Assembly: GCA_963798455.1 (NCBI GenBank)
Contig: CAWCTD010000004.1
Span: 372,001 to 436,000, forward strand
From: CAWCTD01 sp963798455
GTDB lineage: Bacteria > Acidobacteriota > Terriglobia > Bryobacterales > Bryobacteraceae
Direction of reading: 5' to 3'
DNA: 64,000 nt
Part shown: in pieces, positions 35,960 through 44,740 of the stretch
How positions within the stretch are numbered: position 1 is the first letter of the stretch
How the letters are laid out: every line of letters begins with the position of its first letter
The notes under the pieces: generated by a model
What the model was told of the DNA's origin: nothing
The model's input: only the letters and a program-made list of their open reading frames with translations
Database searches by the model: none
Translations under genes and position numbers: made by a program

Positions 35960-38146
35960 ATGGCCACATCGTCGCAGGCTTTCAATCAACTGCATCCGTC
36001 GGTTCAAAGGTGGATTTATGACCAGGGCTGGACGGAATTGCGCGACGCTCAGGAGAGAGCCATCGCCCCGATTCTCGATGGCTCAACGGACCTGATCATT
36101 GCCGCGGCTACCGCCGGCGGGAAAACCGAAGCCGCGTTCCTGCCGATCTGCTCCAGGCTGCTGGCCGACGAATGCGCGGGCTCTGCCGTTTTGTACATCA
36201 GCCCGCTCAAAGCGCTGATCAATGACCAAAACGACAGGATGGAGCGGCTTTGCGAGACACTCAACATCGACGTCCATCCCTGGCATGGCGACATCGCCCA
36301 AAGCCGTAAGCGCGAATTCGTGAAGCACCCGTGCGGAATTCTTCTCATCACCCCGGAGTCGCTCGAAGCCATATTCGTGAACCGCGGGTCCTCCGTCCCG
36401 TCCTTGTTTGCGGGTTTACTGTACGTTGTCGTCGATGAATTGCACAGCTTCATCGGCGCCGAGCGCGGAAAGCAATTGCAGTCGCTGCTCGGGCGTGTGG
36501 AGTGCTCGATCAAGCGCCGAGTGCCTCGAATTGCCTTGAGTGCGACGCTCGGCGACATGGGAATGGCGGCGGAGTTCCTGAGGCCGGGCCAGGGATCGAA
36601 GGTTGAGTGCATTGTCTCCGGTGTGAGCGGGCAGGAACTGAAGCTGCTCGTGCGCGGCTATCGCATGTCCGCGCCAGTGGAGAGGGGTGAAGCAGAGGAC
36701 GAGAACGAGGAAGAGTCCAACGATGGCAGCGTGCGCGCCGTTGCCGAAGACCTGTTTCGCGTCCTTCGCGGATCGAACAATCTGGTGTTTGCGAACAGCC
36801 GGAACCAGGTGGAGAAGTACACCGATCTGCTGACCCAGATCAGCGAGAGTGAGCGCCTGCCCAATGAGTTCTGGGCCCATCACGGGAACCTTTCGAAGGA
36901 ACTGCGGCAGGAGGTCGAGGCGGCGCTCAAAGACAACTCGCGGCCCGCATCTGCGATTTGTACCTCGACCCTCGAACTTGGGATCGACATCGGCGCGGTC
37001 AAGAGCATTGCCCAGATCGGCACGCCGAACTCGGTTGCAAGCCTTCGTCAGCGACTGGGACGCTCCGGGCGGCGCGGCGATGCCGCGATTTTGCGCGTCT
37101 ATATCCGCGAGCGGGAGATCGATGAGAGTACGCTCCTTGAGGATTGTCTCCGGTTTGAGCTTGTCCAGGCTATCGCGATGGTAAGCCTGCTGCTCGGGCG
37201 TTGGTGCGAACCACCGGAAGGATCCCGATTGCATCTGTCAACGCTGGTTCAACAGATTCTCTCGCTTATTGCGCAGTACGGCGGTGTCACGGCTAGGAGT
37301 GCCTGGCCCATCATTTCGGGCGCTTTTGAGATCGATCAGCAAATGTTTACCGCAGTCCTGCGCAGCCTCGGTACCCGGCGCATTCTGCGACAGGAGCCTG
37401 ATGGCACGCTGCTTCTCGATGAAGCCGGCGAGCAGATTGTAAACCACTACTCGTTCTATGCGGCGTTCGCGACCCCGGAAGAATACCGGATCGTAAGCGG
37501 CTCCAAAACCCTCGGCACTCTGCCAATCGATCGTCCTCTTGAGGAAAGCAGCGCCATCATCTTCGCCGGCCGCCGCTGGCGTGTTGTCGGCATAGACGAG
37601 CGCCGCAAGGTGATAGAGGTGCGCCCAGCGCCGGGCGGACGCGCGCCAGCGTTTTGCGGCGAACGTGGCGACGTACACGACAGGGTGCGCCAGGAAATGT
37701 TCGCGGTATATCGCGCTGACACCGTCCCGCCGTACCTGGATGCCACGGCGCGTAGTCTGCTAGGTGAGGCGAGACTGAGTTTTTCTCAGTACAGTCTGGC
37801 AACTCGCAACATCATCGGGTGCGGTGCCGAAACCGTCTTCTTCACGTGGATGGGCGACCGGATCACCGACACGGTCAGGCTCTTGCTGTCCCACGCCGGC
37901 CTCATCGGCCAAACCGAAGGCCCTTGTATCCGCGTGTCCGCACCTGAGGCAGATACTAGAGCGGCACTGAAAATGATCGCTTCCAAGCCTGCGCCAGACC
38001 CACTCCTAGTGGCGGCAGAGGTCAAAAACAAGTGGTCAGAGAAATACGACTGGGTTCTCGATCAGCCCTTGTTGAACGCAGAATTTGCGTCGAGGAAGAT
38101 CAACGTCCTGGGCGCACACACGCTCGTGCGTTCAGCGACTGCGTAG
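35960..38146 (+). CDS. DEAD/DEAH-box superfamily II helicase, Lhr/BrxHI-like
   Basis: A 728-residue helicase. Motif I is AAATAGGKTEAAF, motif Ia SPLKALINDQ, motif II VVVDELHSF (DELH), motif III LSATLGD, motif V STLELGIDIG and motif VI QRLGRSGRRG. These are signatures of the Lhr-like group, to which BREX-associated BrxHI helicases belong. The C-terminal half has a winged-helix-like region and ends with a domain of Lhr type. It is predicted to act on DNA or RNA:DNA substrates within the TerB/ATPase/helicase module. Confidence 0.87.
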   Translation: MATSSQAFNQLHPSVQRWIYDQGWTELRDAQERAIAPILDGSTDLIIAAATAGGKTEAAFLPICSRLLADECAGSAVLYISPLKALINDQNDRMERLCETLNIDVHPWHGDIAQSRKREFVKHPCGILLITPESLEAIFVNRGSSVPSLFAGLLYVVVDELHSFIGAERGKQLQSLLGRVECSIKRRVPRIALSATLGDMGMAAEFLRPGQGSKVECIVSGVSGQELKLLVRGYRMSAPVERGEAEDENEEESNDGSVRAVAEDLFRVLRGSNNLVFANSRNQVEKYTDLLTQISESERLPNEFWAHHGNLSKELRQEVEAALKDNSRPASAICTSTLELGIDIGAVKSIAQIGTPNSVASLRQRLGRSGRRGDAAILRVYIREREIDESTLLEDCLRFELVQAIAMVSLLLGRWCEPPEGSRLHLSTLVQQILSLIAQYGGVTARSAWPIISGAFEIDQQMFTAVLRSLGTRRILRQEPDGTLLLDEAGEQIVNHYSFYAAFATPEEYRIVSGSKTLGTLPIDRPLEESSAIIFAGRRWRVVGIDERRKVIEVRPAPGGRAPAFCGERGDVHDRVRQEMFAVYRADTVPPYLDATARSLLGEARLSFSQYSLATRNIIGCGAETVFFTWMGDRITDTVRLLLSHAGLIGQTEGPCIRVSAPEADTRAALKMIASKPAPDPLLVAAEVKNKWSEKYDWVLDQPLLNAEFASRKINVLGAHTLVRSATA

Positions 38147-38494
38147 GTGTTCCTCAGCTACCGCGTCCCGAGTGCTTGACAACAAGTAGCGCTGCTTGCT
38201 TGCCGCTTTCGGTTCACCGCGTGTGTAGTCGGCGTGCCGTAGAAGTGCCCGGTGCATTGTAAAAAACGGATCACCTGCGAGTAGTCGTCACGTGTTTACG
38301 GATCGAGTGCCACGGATGACCGGTCCAGTCTGAAGGCGGCGAACTAGGTAAGGACCGGCATTGCGGGTGGTGGGCCCAGAAAATCCGTCGCATAGGCGGG
38401 GCGAATGCAGCGTGATAATGGCGCTCATCTCTTGCCTATTCGCCGGGGCACCCACAGCCGGCCTTACAGAACCACAGGAAGGAGAGTGAACATC
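38147..38494. other. Intergenic region between the TerB module and the recombination block
   Basis: About 350 bp without a recognisable gene. AGGAAGGAGAG at about 38476-38486 is the ribosome site of the Rad52-type gene. No strong terminator hairpin with T-run and no terminal repeats matching those at 31.07 kb were seen, so no right-hand boundary of the TerB module could be defined. Confidence 0.4.
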
Positions 38495-39550
38495 ATGCAG
38501 ACGAATACAAGCGGGACGCCTGCGCCCATAGGGGCGCTGGCCAATCCCATACCGATGACATCGCTCGGAGTGACACAGACGTTCACTCCCGAGGAAATCC
38601 GCGACCGGCTGGCCGCGCTGACGCAGCCGTTCCCGCCGGAACTGGTCGAATGGCGTGTCACCAACACGACGAGGGACCGGCGAGGCAGCCGGGGCCAGGT
38701 GGTCGCCTACGCCGACCCACGCGCTTACACCGACCGGCTCAACGCCATACTGAGCCCGCTCGGCTGGACGCGCGAGTACACCGTCCAGACCGTCCAGAAC
38801 TTCGAGCGCCCGCAGAAAGGCGATGACGGCGGAAAGGAGACGATGATCACCGCCAAGGTCCTGGTCACCTGCCGGGTGACGCTCTTCGGTCTCGGCACCC
38901 ACTGCGGCACCGGCGAGGAATGGGCGACCGACCAGAACGCACTCACCCGAGCCGAGGCACAGGCCTTCAAGCGGACCTGCTCGTGTTTTGGGCTCGGGCG
39001 CTACTTCTATGACCTGCCTCGCACCTGGGTCGATCTGGACGAGCACAACCGACCGCTCGAACTACCCCGGTTGCCCGATTGGGCGATGCCGAAGCGATCC
39101 AAGAACGGCCAGGAACACGGAAAGCCCCGGAACGGGAAGACGACGACGCCGGCAGGGGCCACAAAAGGCAATGGCAATGGCAATCACCGCAGCGGCTTGT
39201 ACAGAGACGAACTCGTAGCCGAAATCCGGGGCCTGAGTGAGCGGATCGGCGTCAGTCTCAGCCATGAGGTTCTGCGGCGCTTCGGCGGCGCCGAGGAAGT
39301 CGAGCGTATCCGCGATATCTCGAAGCTGACCATCGTCATGGAGCGGATGGAAGACCTTGCGCGTGGCGTCGCACGCCTGAAACGGACCATCGAAACCGCC
39401 GGCGAGGAACCGTACAGGCAGCTCTGCGTAGAGTTGAAACTGCCCGGGGACTCGATCGTCGACATCCCTACCCGCGAAGTCCTGAAGCGGCTGGTCGAGC
39501 GCATGGAAGCGGTCGCACAGCGTCCGGCGGCGGAATGCGTGCAGTCCTGA
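38495..39550 (+). CDS. Rad52/Rad22-family single-strand annealing protein
   Basis: A 351-residue protein. The core (residues about 30-190) matches Rad52-type annealing proteins: LVEWRVTN, GQVVAYADPRAYTDRLNAILSPLGW, then VTCRVTLFGLGTHCGTGEEW and ALTRAEAQAFKRTCSCFGLGRYFYDLP, the classic ending of the fold. The rest is a basic linker and a helical tail. Such proteins anneal complementary single strands and are common on phages and conjugative elements. The start ATG at 38495 has a strong ribosome site; an open extension to 38405 is rejected. Confidence 0.88.
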   Translation: MQTNTSGTPAPIGALANPIPMTSLGVTQTFTPEEIRDRLAALTQPFPPELVEWRVTNTTRDRRGSRGQVVAYADPRAYTDRLNAILSPLGWTREYTVQTVQNFERPQKGDDGGKETMITAKVLVTCRVTLFGLGTHCGTGEEWATDQNALTRAEAQAFKRTCSCFGLGRYFYDLPRTWVDLDEHNRPLELPRLPDWAMPKRSKNGQEHGKPRNGKTTTPAGATKGNGNGNHRSGLYRDELVAEIRGLSERIGVSLSHEVLRRFGGAEEVERIRDISKLTIVMERMEDLARGVARLKRTIETAGEEPYRQLCVELKLPGDSIVDIPTREVLKRLVERMEAVAQRPAAECVQS

Positions 39551-39618
39551 CCGCCCTGGCATGAAACAGGCGAGAAAAAGTACCCCCCCATCATGAACGG
39601 CTGGAAAGGAGGCCACAA

Positions 39619-39969
39619 ATGCAGGAAAACGTACAGGCAAGTGAGGTTCTGCGCGTGCAGGACCTGGGCATGAGTCGCGAAACCGTGACCGATCGGATTG
39701 TCCTCGGTTTCGCCAGCTACGCGGAGGCGAGGATCGCCAAATGGGTGCAGTTCCCGCGCGGCGTGCTGTTGTTTCTCATGGTCCCGGGCGACCCGGAGTC
39801 GGGCTGCTTCTACGTGCTCGACCGGGCGCGCGGCATCATCTACATGCTGGACATCCCGGAAGACGGCCGCTGGGGCGGTTACCGCCTCGACGAATGCGAC
39901 GGGTTGACTCAGGCCTTCGCGCTGAAACAGATGGCGGAAAAGCCACGCCGGCTGCGCGCCATGGCGTGA
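39619..39969 (+). CDS. Hypothetical protein, 116 aa
   Basis: A soluble protein with a beta-rich middle (RGVLLFLMVPGDPESGCFYVLDRARGIIYMLDIP), preceded by AAGGAGG at about 39606. I do not recognise it. It lies between the Rad52-type and primase genes in the same orientation, so it probably belongs to the replication block. Confidence 0.55.
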   Translation: MQENVQASEVLRVQDLGMSRETVTDRIVLGFASYAEARIAKWVQFPRGVLLFLMVPGDPESGCFYVLDRARGIIYMLDIPEDGRWGGYRLDECDGLTQAFALKQMAEKPRRLRAMA

Positions 39970-40031
39970 ACGGCTTTTGACACCGCCGCAAATCCGGCTT
40001 ATCAAGGGCCGAGGCCCTCAGGAGCGACGGC

Positions 40032-41000
40032 ATGGAACCGAAGCTGACGGCGACCGCCGACATGGTGCGGCAATTCCACGACTTCTTCGTGAATCGCCGG
40101 GCCTACACCGTCCAATCCATGCGGCCGCACCCCGAGAGCGGCCGCCACTACTACTTCCGGCCGGTCGATCGCACCGCCGGCAGGCCGCTCGGCCTGACCG
40201 CCGATGTGATCCGGCAGCATCTGGAGGGGGAGATCACGATTGGACTGTACGCGATCAACCCCACGTCGCAGCGATCGAAGTGGGTGGTTATCGATGCCGA
40301 TTACCGGACGGCCCTTGAGGACCTGCTGAAGCTCCAGGTCGGGCTGAACCACGACGGGGTGGAGGCGGCGCTGGAGAAGTCCAAGCGCGGTGCGCACCTC
40401 TGGGTGCTGTTTCGGGAGCCGGTGCTCGCGCGGGAGGCGCGTCTCTACATCCTGGACCTTGCCGCCAGGCTGGAACTGCCCGTCAAGGGAGCCGGGGCGG
40501 CCGATGGCATCGAGGTGTTCCCGCGACAGGACGAGCTGAAGCAAGGTGAATTCGGCAACGCGATGCGGGGGCCATTGGGAGTCCACCGCGGCGCCGGACG
40601 GCGCTACTGGTTCTACCACGCCGATTACGACCTGAGTTCCCAGTTCCGGTACCTGCGAGCGATCCGTCGTGTGACGGAAGACGATCTGAAGAGGCTCGTC
40701 AACGGAAAGGAGAGTGCCGTCCCGCTTTCGGTGCGGCCGGTGGCACTTCCTCAGCGCACGGCCTTTCGAGGCGCCGCGCCGGAATTCCGCATCCGCGATT
40801 ACGTCGAGCCGAAGCGCCGTGTGGGAAGGAACTTCATCGCCCGATGCCCGTCGTGCGCGCAGTGCGGCCATGACACCGCAGGCGACAACCTGTCGATATC
40901 CGTGGCGGAGCCGCTCAAGTACAAGTGCTGGGCAGGGTGCACTAGGGAAATGATCCGCGCGGCCCTCGGGCGGCCGGCGCCGGAGCGAAAGTCCGCATGA
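40032..41000 (+). CDS. Archaeo-eukaryotic primase (TOTE-type) with C-terminal zinc ribbon
   Basis: A 322-residue protein. Residues about 30-190 resemble the AEP primase domain of TOTE conflict systems: HYYFRPVDRTAGRPLGLTAD, ITIGLYAINPTSQ, KWVVIDADY (the DxD metal site), GAHLWVLF and GIEVFPRQDE. The C-terminus has a CHC2-like zinc ribbon, CPSCAQCGHDTAG ... YKCWAGC. It likely primes DNA synthesis for the element. Unlike full TOTE systems, no fused helicase or endonuclease domains are present. It ends with an ATGA overlap with the next gene. Confidence 0.75.
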   Translation: MEPKLTATADMVRQFHDFFVNRRAYTVQSMRPHPESGRHYYFRPVDRTAGRPLGLTADVIRQHLEGEITIGLYAINPTSQRSKWVVIDADYRTALEDLLKLQVGLNHDGVEAALEKSKRGAHLWVLFREPVLAREARLYILDLAARLELPVKGAGAADGIEVFPRQDELKQGEFGNAMRGPLGVHRGAGRRYWFYHADYDLSSQFRYLRAIRRVTEDDLKRLVNGKESAVPLSVRPVALPQRTAFRGAAPEFRIRDYVEPKRRVGRNFIARCPSCAQCGHDTAGDNLSISVAEPLKYKCWAGCTREMIRAALGRPAPERKSA

Positions 41001-41620
41001 GCGCAGGTGAACAGCGCGATGGCGGGCAGAATCGGCAACCGGTTCGCCTGGCCCTGCCGCGGGCCGTACTTCGGCACCGCGAACGGGCGGGCATCTACTG
41101 CCAGCCGACCGTCTCGGTGGAGTTCCAGAAGCAGAGCAAGCGATATGTCGTGCGTGGGGTCGAGTCCGGCGGGGCGACGCGGGAAATCGGACACTACGTC
41201 GCGTTCTGCGGCCCGGCTGGCGAGCCCCTGGCATGGCTTCAGCCGATACAGTCCCTGACGGCCAACGGGTCGCACGCGGTCGTGATCGCGCCGTCGCTGG
41301 TGAGCGTCGAGGTCTTTCGCGCTCAGCAGACGTACGAACTGCTCATCACGCGGCACGAACCGCGAGGCGGGGAGGACGGGCGGCGACCGCAGCTCTCGTC
41401 ACAAGTGCTCTTTCGCGGGACTCAGGGCTACCTGTCCCTGGAGCTGTGGGGCAAGGACCGGGAGGCCGCGGGCAGGATCACGCCGGAGTTCTTCAACCGC
41501 TCAGGGGAGCGCAAGGAGATCCCGCTGCGGTTCATGGAGGCGGTCAAGGCGGCGGTCAAAGGGGCGACCACAATCGACTGCCGCCAGGCGGTACTCGCTG
41601 CGGCGCCCGTTTCACAGTAG
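40997..41620 (+). CDS. Hypothetical protein, 207 aa, coupled to the primase
   Basis: The start overlaps the primase stop, so the two are translated together. The sequence is beta-rich and basic (YCQPTVSVEFQKQSKRYVVRG; QTYELLITRHEPRGG), without membrane segments. I do not recognise the family. It may be a primase partner or a DNA-binding accessory protein. Confidence 0.5.
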   Translation: MSAGEQRDGGQNRQPVRLALPRAVLRHRERAGIYCQPTVSVEFQKQSKRYVVRGVESGGATREIGHYVAFCGPAGEPLAWLQPIQSLTANGSHAVVIAPSLVSVEVFRAQQTYELLITRHEPRGGEDGRRPQLSSQVLFRGTQGYLSLELWGKDREAAGRITPEFFNRSGERKEIPLRFMEAVKAAVKGATTIDCRQAVLAAAPVSQ

Positions 41621-41641
41621 GTCTTCATTCAGGGGGCAAGC

Positions 41642-42253
41642 ATGAAAGTCGGCACGAAGAGTGTGCTCTTCGGGGCGCACAGTGTAATCCATCCCTTCTA
41701 CGTCGGGATTGCCTGGGCTAAGCTCTACATGGTTCCTTGGGACCCCCGGCTCTGGTTGGCCTTCGCCGTCCACGACCTTGGCTATATTTCAAGTCCCAAC
41801 CTCGAGGGTGCTGAGGGCGAGAGGCACGTCGAACTCGGCGCGCGCATCATGACCCGTCTGTTCGGGCCGGAGTGGGGCGACCTCTGCGCCGGCCACTCCC
41901 GCCACTGGGCGAAGCGTTGCGGAAGACCGGTTTCGCGTCTTTGCTTCGCGGACAAGCTGGCGTTCGTGCTGACGCCGGACTGGCTCTACCTGCTCATGAC
42001 CCGTGCGACGGGCGAGCTGTACGAGTACATGGAGAAGTCCCGCGACCGCCAGGCCGGCGCGGCCTGCTTTACGGCCGAGGAGTCGGCCTGCCTCACATCC
42101 CCCGATCCCGCGACCTGGCTGAGAGGTCTCAAGAGCTACACGCTCCGATGGATCGCGGAGCACCTCGACGGGCGCGAGGACCGGTGGACTCCGGTCACCG
42201 CCGCGCCACGCCCCATTGACACTCCAGCATCGGCCAGCGCCGCGGCCAAGTAG
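41642..42253 (+). CDS. HD-domain hydrolase-like protein
   Basis: A 203-residue protein with an HD-type motif series: H in AHSVIHPFYVG, HD in FAVHDLGYI, H in GHSRHWAKR and D in CFADKLAF, the usual H...HD...H...D order of metal-dependent phosphohydrolases. A low-complexity tail follows. HD proteins on mobile elements often cut nucleotides or cyclic nucleotides; the substrate is unknown. It lies in the same + strand block as the primase. Confidence 0.65.
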   Translation: MKVGTKSVLFGAHSVIHPFYVGIAWAKLYMVPWDPRLWLAFAVHDLGYISSPNLEGAEGERHVELGARIMTRLFGPEWGDLCAGHSRHWAKRCGRPVSRLCFADKLAFVLTPDWLYLLMTRATGELYEYMEKSRDRQAGAACFTAEESACLTSPDPATWLRGLKSYTLRWIAEHLDGREDRWTPVTAAPRPIDTPASASAAAK

Positions 42254-42296
42254 CGGCGAATCACTGCTGACAACGAAATCCCACGGAGGTAACTCT

Positions 42297-43037
42297 ATGC
42301 GCCATACGTGTGTATCCTCATCGAACGGCGCCCTGGACAAGTTGGTGACCGCCAACGGCGCGCTGGTTCGAGCTATCGCGGTCAATATCCACTCCAAACT
42401 GCCGGTGCACGTCGAGCTTTGCGACTTGGTGCAGGAAGGCATGCGTGGGCTTATCGATGCGGCCAGGCGTTATGACCCGCGCCGGGGCGTCGCATTCACC
42501 ACGTACGCGAAGTACCGCATCCGGGGGGCCATCCTGGACGGACTGCGGCAGTTCGATCCAGCCTCTCGCGCCTTTCGCGCGACCTCAAAGAAGCTCGATC
42601 GAGCGGCGCACGAACTGGCCGATGAACTTGGCCGCACGCCAACCGAATCTGAGGTTGCAGCCCGGGCAGCAGTTGGCTTCGCGCGATGGACCCAGCACAA
42701 CGAAACAAACCGGGCGCTGAAGCCGGCCTCGCTCACGGCAGAGGATGGCTCCGGCCCAATTCCGGAAGTCGCTGGGGAGGACCCTTCGGAGGAGACATCC
42801 GCGATGCATGCGGAGTTGCAGGGCGCGCTCAAGGCGGTCATGAGCCGCCTGCCGCGCCGGACTCGCGAGATCGTCGCGCTGTACCACTGGCGCGGCCTCA
42901 CCATGCGCGAGATCGGCCTTCGCTACGGCATCAACGAGAGCCGCGTGTCCCAGATTCACAAGCGCGCTCTCGGCCTCATGGCGGTCGCGCTCCGGGATCA
43001 GGGGATCACTGGCCTCGCGTCAGTCCTCCCGGCGTGA
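42297..43037 (+). CDS. Sigma-70 family factor, FliA/WhiG-like
   Basis: A 246-residue sigma factor. Region 2 reads LCDLVQEGMRGLIDAARRYDPRRGVAFTTYAKYRIRGAILDGLRQ; region 3 is ELADELGRTPTESEVA; region 4 is LPRRTREIVALYHWRGLTMREIGLRYGINESRVSQIHKRAL. There is no region 1.1, as in FliA/WhiG/SigF types. GGAGGT lies 7 bp before the ATG. Encoded on the mobile element, it may direct host RNA polymerase to element promoters, such as transfer genes (inference). Confidence 0.88.
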   Translation: MRHTCVSSSNGALDKLVTANGALVRAIAVNIHSKLPVHVELCDLVQEGMRGLIDAARRYDPRRGVAFTTYAKYRIRGAILDGLRQFDPASRAFRATSKKLDRAAHELADELGRTPTESEVAARAAVGFARWTQHNETNRALKPASLTAEDGSGPIPEVAGEDPSEETSAMHAELQGALKAVMSRLPRRTREIVALYHWRGLTMREIGLRYGINESRVSQIHKRALGLMAVALRDQGITGLASVLPA

Positions 43038-43239
43038 ATGTCGCGGAGTGGACTCGATGGCACCGATGATCTCCAGGTCAGGCATTCTCCGGAAGACCTA
43101 TTTCTCCAGGTGGCGGACCGGGGTGCTTGGTAGTCTCCGAGCGGCCAACGAACTTGATAGGGAGCGCGACCAAGTGTTCCAGCACGAACGCAGGTCGGTT
43201 CTTGCTTCAAGCAACTACGACCGTATGGGGCTGCTGTCC

Positions 43240-43872
43240 TCAGAGAGGCATCCAGTAATTGGGCGGAGGATTCAATGGCGTGACTGGGGTGGGTTCAAGG
43301 GCATAAAGGTCTTGCCATCCCACAAGTCGAGACTTCATCGCGAATCCAGCGACCGCGCCCAGTACGGCATCTCTTTCGTGATCGGTAGCCCCGTGAATCC
43401 TGGTCCCCACAACATAGTCGTTGATGTCGACCATGGCAACGTCGGCAGTACGACGCTCCCTATTCGCTTTGCCCAAGAGCCATAGCAGGGCTTTAGGATG
43501 AGCCTCGGTTAAGGCAATTCCGCTACGTGCTCTCTGCTGGCACATCATGGCCACGAGGATGCCTTGAATCAGGCAAGCCCCTTGAAGAGAGTTAACCGAT
43601 TGCACGGTCCCACCATGGCAGCCGAGCCGCGTTATCGCGCAACGTACGATTTGATCCGCATGCCGATCACCGGCTGGAGTCCAGAACAAAGGAGCATCGA
43701 TTCCAACGGCGTCGATCTTGGTATCTGCGCAGTCCATAGCGGCCTTGAATGCGCCTTGCGCGTGATCTGCGATGCCGCGATCAAGCAGGCGAAGAGGCCA
43801 AGCCTCACCTGCCACGGCAGCCCAGCCGAAGGCACCCGCACCTCCTGGATCGAAACCCACATATGTACCCAT
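43240..43872 (-). CDS. DUF429-like protein, predicted RNase H fold
   Basis: A 210-residue protein on the opposite strand to its neighbours. It begins MGTYVGFDPGGAGAFGWAAV, has IDAVGIDAPLFW and HERDAVLGAVAGFAM, giving acidic residues in positions expected of a DUF429/RNase H-like nuclease fold. VQSVNSLQGACLIQGILV is also characteristic of this kind of protein. Function is not established. It is convergent with the sigma-factor gene and divergent from the DUF6908 gene. Confidence 0.55.
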   Translation of the reverse strand: MGTYVGFDPGGAGAFGWAAVAGEAWPLRLLDRGIADHAQGAFKAAMDCADTKIDAVGIDAPLFWTPAGDRHADQIVRCAITRLGCHGGTVQSVNSLQGACLIQGILVAMMCQQRARSGIALTEAHPKALLWLLGKANRERRTADVAMVDINDYVVGTRIHGATDHERDAVLGAVAGFAMKSRLVGWQDLYALEPTPVTPLNPPPNYWMPL

Positions 43873-44142
43873 GCACTGATTATGCGTCGCCAGCGCGGCA
43901 GGGGCTTCTTGGACCGATTGCCCACTCTGAAAAGTGGCGCTGCATCCACCTGCCCTGAGGTGACAGTTCGGGTCCGTTTGCTCGCGACCGGAAATGAGAG
44001 CGTCATCATGCAGACAATCCTAGAAATCTTGCGATTGGCCGGCCAACTCAGGCCTGGCCTCTGTCTATCGATCCTGAACGAGCCCTACATGAGGCTGGTG
44101 ATCGAGGACATCCAGATACCCGGACCGGACGGGTACCCCACC

Positions 44143-44147
44143 CTGTC
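44143..44147 (+). repeat. Target-site duplication, left copy (CTGTC)
   Basis: CTGTC immediately before the transposon end TGTGAC; identical to 50586-50590. Five base pairs is the Tn7-family duplication length. Confidence 0.9.
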
Positions 44148-44303
44148 TGTGACCGTACCCATAACCTGGCCGAGGCTGGAAGCATAATCTGGCCGTGTGC
44201 CCCACGGATGATGCTTTCGGTTCAGTCAGTGTCTTCCTCGCCGACAAGGTGGCCAGGAAGCATAAACTGGCCGCGAGTACAGAACGGAAGCATATCGTGA
44301 CCG
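44148..44303 (+). repeat. Transposon left end with four TnsB-type sites
   Basis: Sites in direct orientation: CCATAACCTGGCCG (44159), GCATAATCTGGCCG (44182), GCATAAACTGGCCG (44260) and a weaker GCATATCGTGACCG (44290). The first two are one 23-bp step apart and the third after a larger gap, as in Tn7-like left ends. Confidence 0.85.
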
Positions 44304-44360
44304 AGAGGGCAAAAATCCCCTCGCTTTTGCCGTGTATGTATGCTATTATGCGCATAGCTA

Positions 44361-44699
44361 ATGAAAAACAGAGACGAAACCCCCGAAGACGTAAGACGGT
44401 GGTTCGCCAACTCTATCGCTCGACTCTGGCCCGTCGCGGAGGGGTCATTCTCGTTGCGCCGTTGCCCTTGCATCCGAAAGGGCTGTCCGGCGTGCGCCAG
44501 AGGGGAAGGCCATCCGAGCTTCGTGTTGTACGCCCGGAGAAGCGGGAAGCGCGTGTCTATATACGTGCCGGAGGATCTGGCGCCGCAAATCGAGAGCGCT
44601 ATCGGGAACGGGCGCAAACTCCAGCAGTTGATCAACGAAGCCGGCGTGAGGTACACGCAGGCAGTGAAGCGGAAACGGACGTTGGAACCTCGGAAGTGA
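44361..44699 (+). CDS. DUF6788-type small protein inside the transposon
   Basis: A 112-residue protein with a cysteine cluster, CPCIRKGCPAC, followed by HPSFVLYARRSGKRVSIYVPED and a helical tail NGRKLQQLINEAGVRYTQAVKRKR. DUF6788 proteins are often found beside transposases; the fold may bind zinc and DNA, but the role is unknown. An extended -10 (TGCTATTAT, 44341-44349) and a 10-bp palindrome TATGCGCATA (44347-44356) lie just upstream, a possible autoregulated promoter. Confidence 0.65.
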   Translation: MKNRDETPEDVRRWFANSIARLWPVAEGSFSLRRCPCIRKGCPACARGEGHPSFVLYARRSGKRVSIYVPEDLAPQIESAIGNGRKLQQLINEAGVRYTQAVKRKRTLEPRK

Positions 44700-44740
44700 C
44701 GCCGCCCTTGGACGGCAAGAAAGGGGCGGAAGGCGGACAC

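Noticed and set aside
31069..38494. TerB module as a transposon with matching ends
   Set aside because: No counterpart of the left repeats, inverted terminal sequence or target duplication was found on the right side of the helicase gene.
44195..44740. Extension of the TnsAB open frame upstream of 44741
   Set aside because: It runs through the DUF6788 gene and the transposon end sites, and the ATG at 44741 has a good ribosome site.
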